Source: Chamaelirium japonicum (Eukaryota; Streptophyta; Magnoliopsida; Liliales; Melanthiaceae). From it: a stretch of DNA of 64,000 bases. Every line of letters starts with the position of its first letter. Within the stretch, counting starts at the first letter, position 1. Made by a program: the position numbers and the translations under genes. The notes under the pieces were generated by a model that saw only the letters and a list, made by a program, of their open reading frames with translations, was not told the origin of the DNA and made no database searches. The stretch lies in contig OX393552.1 in the NCBI GenBank assembly GCA_947650365.1, positions 18,688,351 through 18,752,350 of the forward strand. Reading direction: 5' to 3'. Of this stretch, positions 60,834-64,000 are shown piece by piece.

Positions 60834-63800
60834 CTTCATTTTCAAATAAACAGGAGATAAATGACATTTATTTTAAAACTTTTGAAGTGGCATGTTTAAG
60901 GATTTCACCTACAATACAAAGAATAAATAACGAATATAATGATCATTTTGTAACACATGAATTTAGTATGGCCTATAACTAAACTAGATTAGCAATTTGA
61001 TTTGCAGATAATGTATTTACAGCAATGAATGTAGACCAGAAAACAAGACTTACTACCCTATGATTGGGAAAATCAAAAATATCAAGATTGATGTAAAATA
61101 GAAAGCGTGGATCTAAAAGTAGTTTCAGATGAAAAGCAGCAGTAACAGATATGATGTCCATATTAAAACAAGTGCTTAGTTGAGACAAGACATCCACAAT
61201 TGATGGAAACATAAGCACTTACTATGGGGAAATGAAACAGTTGAAAGTAAACCCATTTGTTTATTAAACTTAATTCCTAGCCAAGTAGAACACAAACGAA
61301 ATATGCATTTACTCATATCCAGACTCCGAGTCGTCCATAAAAGCGAAGAGCAGAAGCATCCAACTCTTCAATCATGCATCTAACTTTTGTGGAATGATTT
61401 GAGTGTTATAGTTAAACATATTAAGAATAATCCAATGTCAACTCATTGAATGGACTAGCAAAGGGATTCGTTCAAGTTGTACACCCCACAAGTCTGGTTA
61501 GTCAACCATTATAATGACAATCACCTTCTACTTGATTTCATAATAAATTGATGAATAAGATTTTATATCAACAAGGAACTTCTGCAATATTTTCAATAAC
61601 AATAATACCACCATGTTCCAAAGTAGTCTGAAAATTAAAAAATTTCCATCTGTAGACTACTTTAAAAGGATAAAATACTCTATTTCTCTTATTATACACA
61701 TATGTTATGCATGAAAGTTGATGGATTATTGCAATTACAAATTATAAGCTATTGCAAATTATATCATCTAGGCAGGTAAAGGTGATATACAGTTTGCCAT
61801 ATTTATCGCCCTATTGTCTGCACACATTCCCCACATGTTGTTTTTCGAGTTAATGCTAGAATTGCACATGGACTATGACTGATTTAGGCTAATCCTTGAT
61901 CCAATAACTCCTCAATATATCGTAGAAGCTCTAATCTACTATTTGAATCAATTATAAAGGACGGTAGATTAGATGAACTTGCTTCACGTACAAAATTTAG
62001 GGCATGCTGAATTGTTCCCATCGGGTATCAGATAATTCATCTAAAGCAATATCTTTTAACTATTTCACCAATTTCTGTACTTCTTTCAGGGCCTCCTAGT
62101 GTAATGTAACTCTGATTATACCTGTTTGCTAGCACGAACAATACAACTCCATATTTTTGCATTATTTTTTAAATTGAGGAGCTGACAAAATGTTAATCTT
62201 GTCACTCCCATTGAAAGTGGTCGGAATTTCCTCCTTGAGAGTTTGTAAGTCTAATTTTGATGTAGGCACGCCCAGGCTGATTAGTTTTGAGTGTCCCCAC
62301 GAAAATCTAGGAGCCCGATAGAAGATCTGTCAGCTTTGCTATGATGTTCTTTCCATTGTGCCAAACATTGTTTTTTGCTTCATGTCGATCCAACTTATAG
62401 ATCTGAAGTTTTTTTAATTTTTATTTCAGGACAGTTAGGTGTGGGCCTGTGAGGGATGCTCTTACCCGACTCGAGCTCAAGTAGCATAAGTCGACTAATG
62501 AACTTAACTACTTAAGTTTAATCCATTGAATCTAAGTTAAGTTCCAATGAATGGACAAGATCTAAAAAATTCCAAGAGAGAGGGTCAATAGAAATTCTAG
62601 CCGCCACCTTTTCCATACCTGAATGCTACTCACAGATGAGGCCCACCGAAGGCACGATTCTTGAAAATCGTACCGACCATACAGCCTTTCCCCCGGCATC
62701 CCTCGTACAAGAGTGTTTTTTTCTCATGCCTCTTCTTTCCTTCTGTTATTTAAACCTCCTACGGTGAAACCGTAAGGGAGATTGAATTGAATTATCGAAA
62801 CTTTTCTGTGAACGGAGTGATGGTCGCTTGTTCGTGCCTTCTTCCCGACAAATCATCTTGATTCCTTGACTACTCTTCTCTCCATGAGTTTCCACCTAAT
62901 AACATCCACTTCATCCAAATCTTAGCGAAAGATCGGCTCTGTGATTCTTCTTCTTCAGAGATCACCTTGGCTTCTTCACCACATCTTTAGAGCCAACCTC
63001 TCTCTTCTACCACTTCATCCCTGACAGCTACTAACACCAAATTGCGACGAGTATCGACCGAGGCATAGAGCAGGATTAACAGCAACATCCTTACACGACA
63101 CTAAACATTACTGGTCTTTTCTTTGGCCTCTTTGCTGAATTTTATTGGGCTAGTAATGATTGTCTTGGCATTATAGGTCTTGATTATCTACGGCTCTTTT
63201 GTTAGATCTAGTATTTATTTGTTGAATCATAGCCTATTTGCGATATTGTCAAATCCTTCATTGTTGTGATTAATTTATTAAAATCATCTTTGCTTGTTTA
63301 TGGTCTTCTGAATGCCATTTGAGACTTTGGAAATACATAGTTGAACCTTGCATGTGATAGGCCTTTGTTAAATAATGCTGAATTTAAAATTTAAAAGTGC
63401 TGAAATTAGACTTTATTCTTAAAAATCTGCACTTAGGCCTCTTTAGGAACTCGCATGAATCAAGTTAGTATCAGAGCACAGCGTTGGCGTGTTCTGACAC
63501 ATTAATCGATTTGCACATCTTTGATTTTTATGCATGTTATAGAGTGATAACCCAGCAACTCCCAACTCTTCAAGGAGAGCCATATGAAAATCAAGTAACA
63601 TCCTGTTAGTTGCCCATGGATCCTATCAATTATAATTGAGCATAAACATTGTTCAATTTCTCTGTGATGTCATCCACATTAATCATATTGTCTTTAGAAA
63701 TGGAATTTTCGCAAAATTTCATCATATAACCAATATGTAAGAATTTCATCATATAACTAAAATTAGAACTTTCCTTTACCTTAGTACATTTTTTGTTCTT

Positions 63801-64000
63801 TGACACTTTACACTAAGGCCTCTTTTAGTAGACCGAAAGTTTAACTTAGGAGAAAGTAATGGGATTCCCTCACGTGGGCCCTACTGTCCCCTTTTGGTAG
63901 CCGGGAAAGTTTAAGTGTTTAACTAAGGAATGGGAAAGTCAGTCCAATCTCATACAAAAGCAAGCCAACCAGTGGGAAAGTGGCCGGCATCGCATTCCTC
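60834..64000. other. Upstream D2HGDH intron or flank; no exon identified
   Basis: No further D2HGDH exon could be recognised on minus. Small frames at about 61330-61390 and 61575-61640 (minus, LEHGGIIVIENIAEV) look exon-like but match nothing known to me. From 63817 (GGCCTCTTTTAGTAG, preceded by TAA) a Tourist-like element may begin and run off the edge. Confidence 0.4.

Noticed and set aside
61311-61400. Possible upstream D2HGDH exon on minus (SALRF, then SLDM before GTAAAT)
   Set aside because: Resembles the expected SAFEF...S.DLV only if frameshifts are allowed, and the splice phase does not fit the next exon.
61570-61650. Minus-strand exon-like stretch encoding TTLEHGGIIVIENIAEV after a TTTTCAG acceptor
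   Set aside because: No identifiable protein family, no neighbouring exon, and a stop soon after.

Overview
This is plant nuclear DNA. Spliced genes on both strands have plant-type products. They sit in a dense layer of plant transposable elements: Ty3/Tat, Ty1/copia, TRIM, hAT, Mutator-like, PIF/Tourist, Helitron and SINE. An angiosperm is certain; the species cannot be named from the sequence. Only about 3 kb is host coding sequence.

Three host genes can be rebuilt exon by exon. (1) On +, 3021-18227: a 216-residue LisH-CTLH-CRA protein (RanBPM/GID-like) whose first intron is 13.5 kb and full of transposons. (2) On +, 20487-26548: a 598-residue lectin with three jacalin domains, resembling jacalin-related lectin 3. 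(3) On -, 60833-33779: the last six exons (206 residues) of mitochondrial D-2-hydroxyglutarate dehydrogenase. Its reading frame closes perfectly across introns of 4.9 and 20.4 kb. Its 5' exons were not found in the window.

Layout. 1-1864: decayed gag and LTR of a minus-strand Ty3 element that runs off the left edge. 3-16.5 kb: LisH intron 1, with a diverged internal duplication, three bounded hAT-type elements, three elements embedded in (TA)n, and a copia element whose gag-protease half is inverted. 18.2-26.5 kb: intergenic hAT, then the lectin gene with a TRIM, a copia remnant and small hAT elements in its introns. 26.7-33.3 kb: a transposon cluster with a Helitron, two head-to-head Mutator-like elements forming a 2.2-kb palindrome, a shredded copia polyprotein, a SINE and a Tourist-like element. 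33.8-60.8 kb: the dehydrogenase gene. Its 4.9-kb intron holds three hAT elements. Its 20-kb intron holds another hAT and a 16.4-kb Tat-lineage Ty3 retrotransposon (43056-59441). 59.4-64 kb: sparse intron or upstream DNA.

The most unusual content is in the mobile layer. The Tat element has dual RNase H and carries, antisense and downstream of pol, a spliced plant-mobile-domain (PMD) gene with duplicated TATA/first-exon units. Its LTRs contain arrays of 15-16 short palindromes. Separately, nine hAT-type elements with 8-bp target duplications share one plan: each fills both ends with copies of its own private short word in opposite orientations. The gene models, domains and duplications are read directly from the sequence. 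Lineage names come from family knowledge. Statements about expression or mobility are inference.
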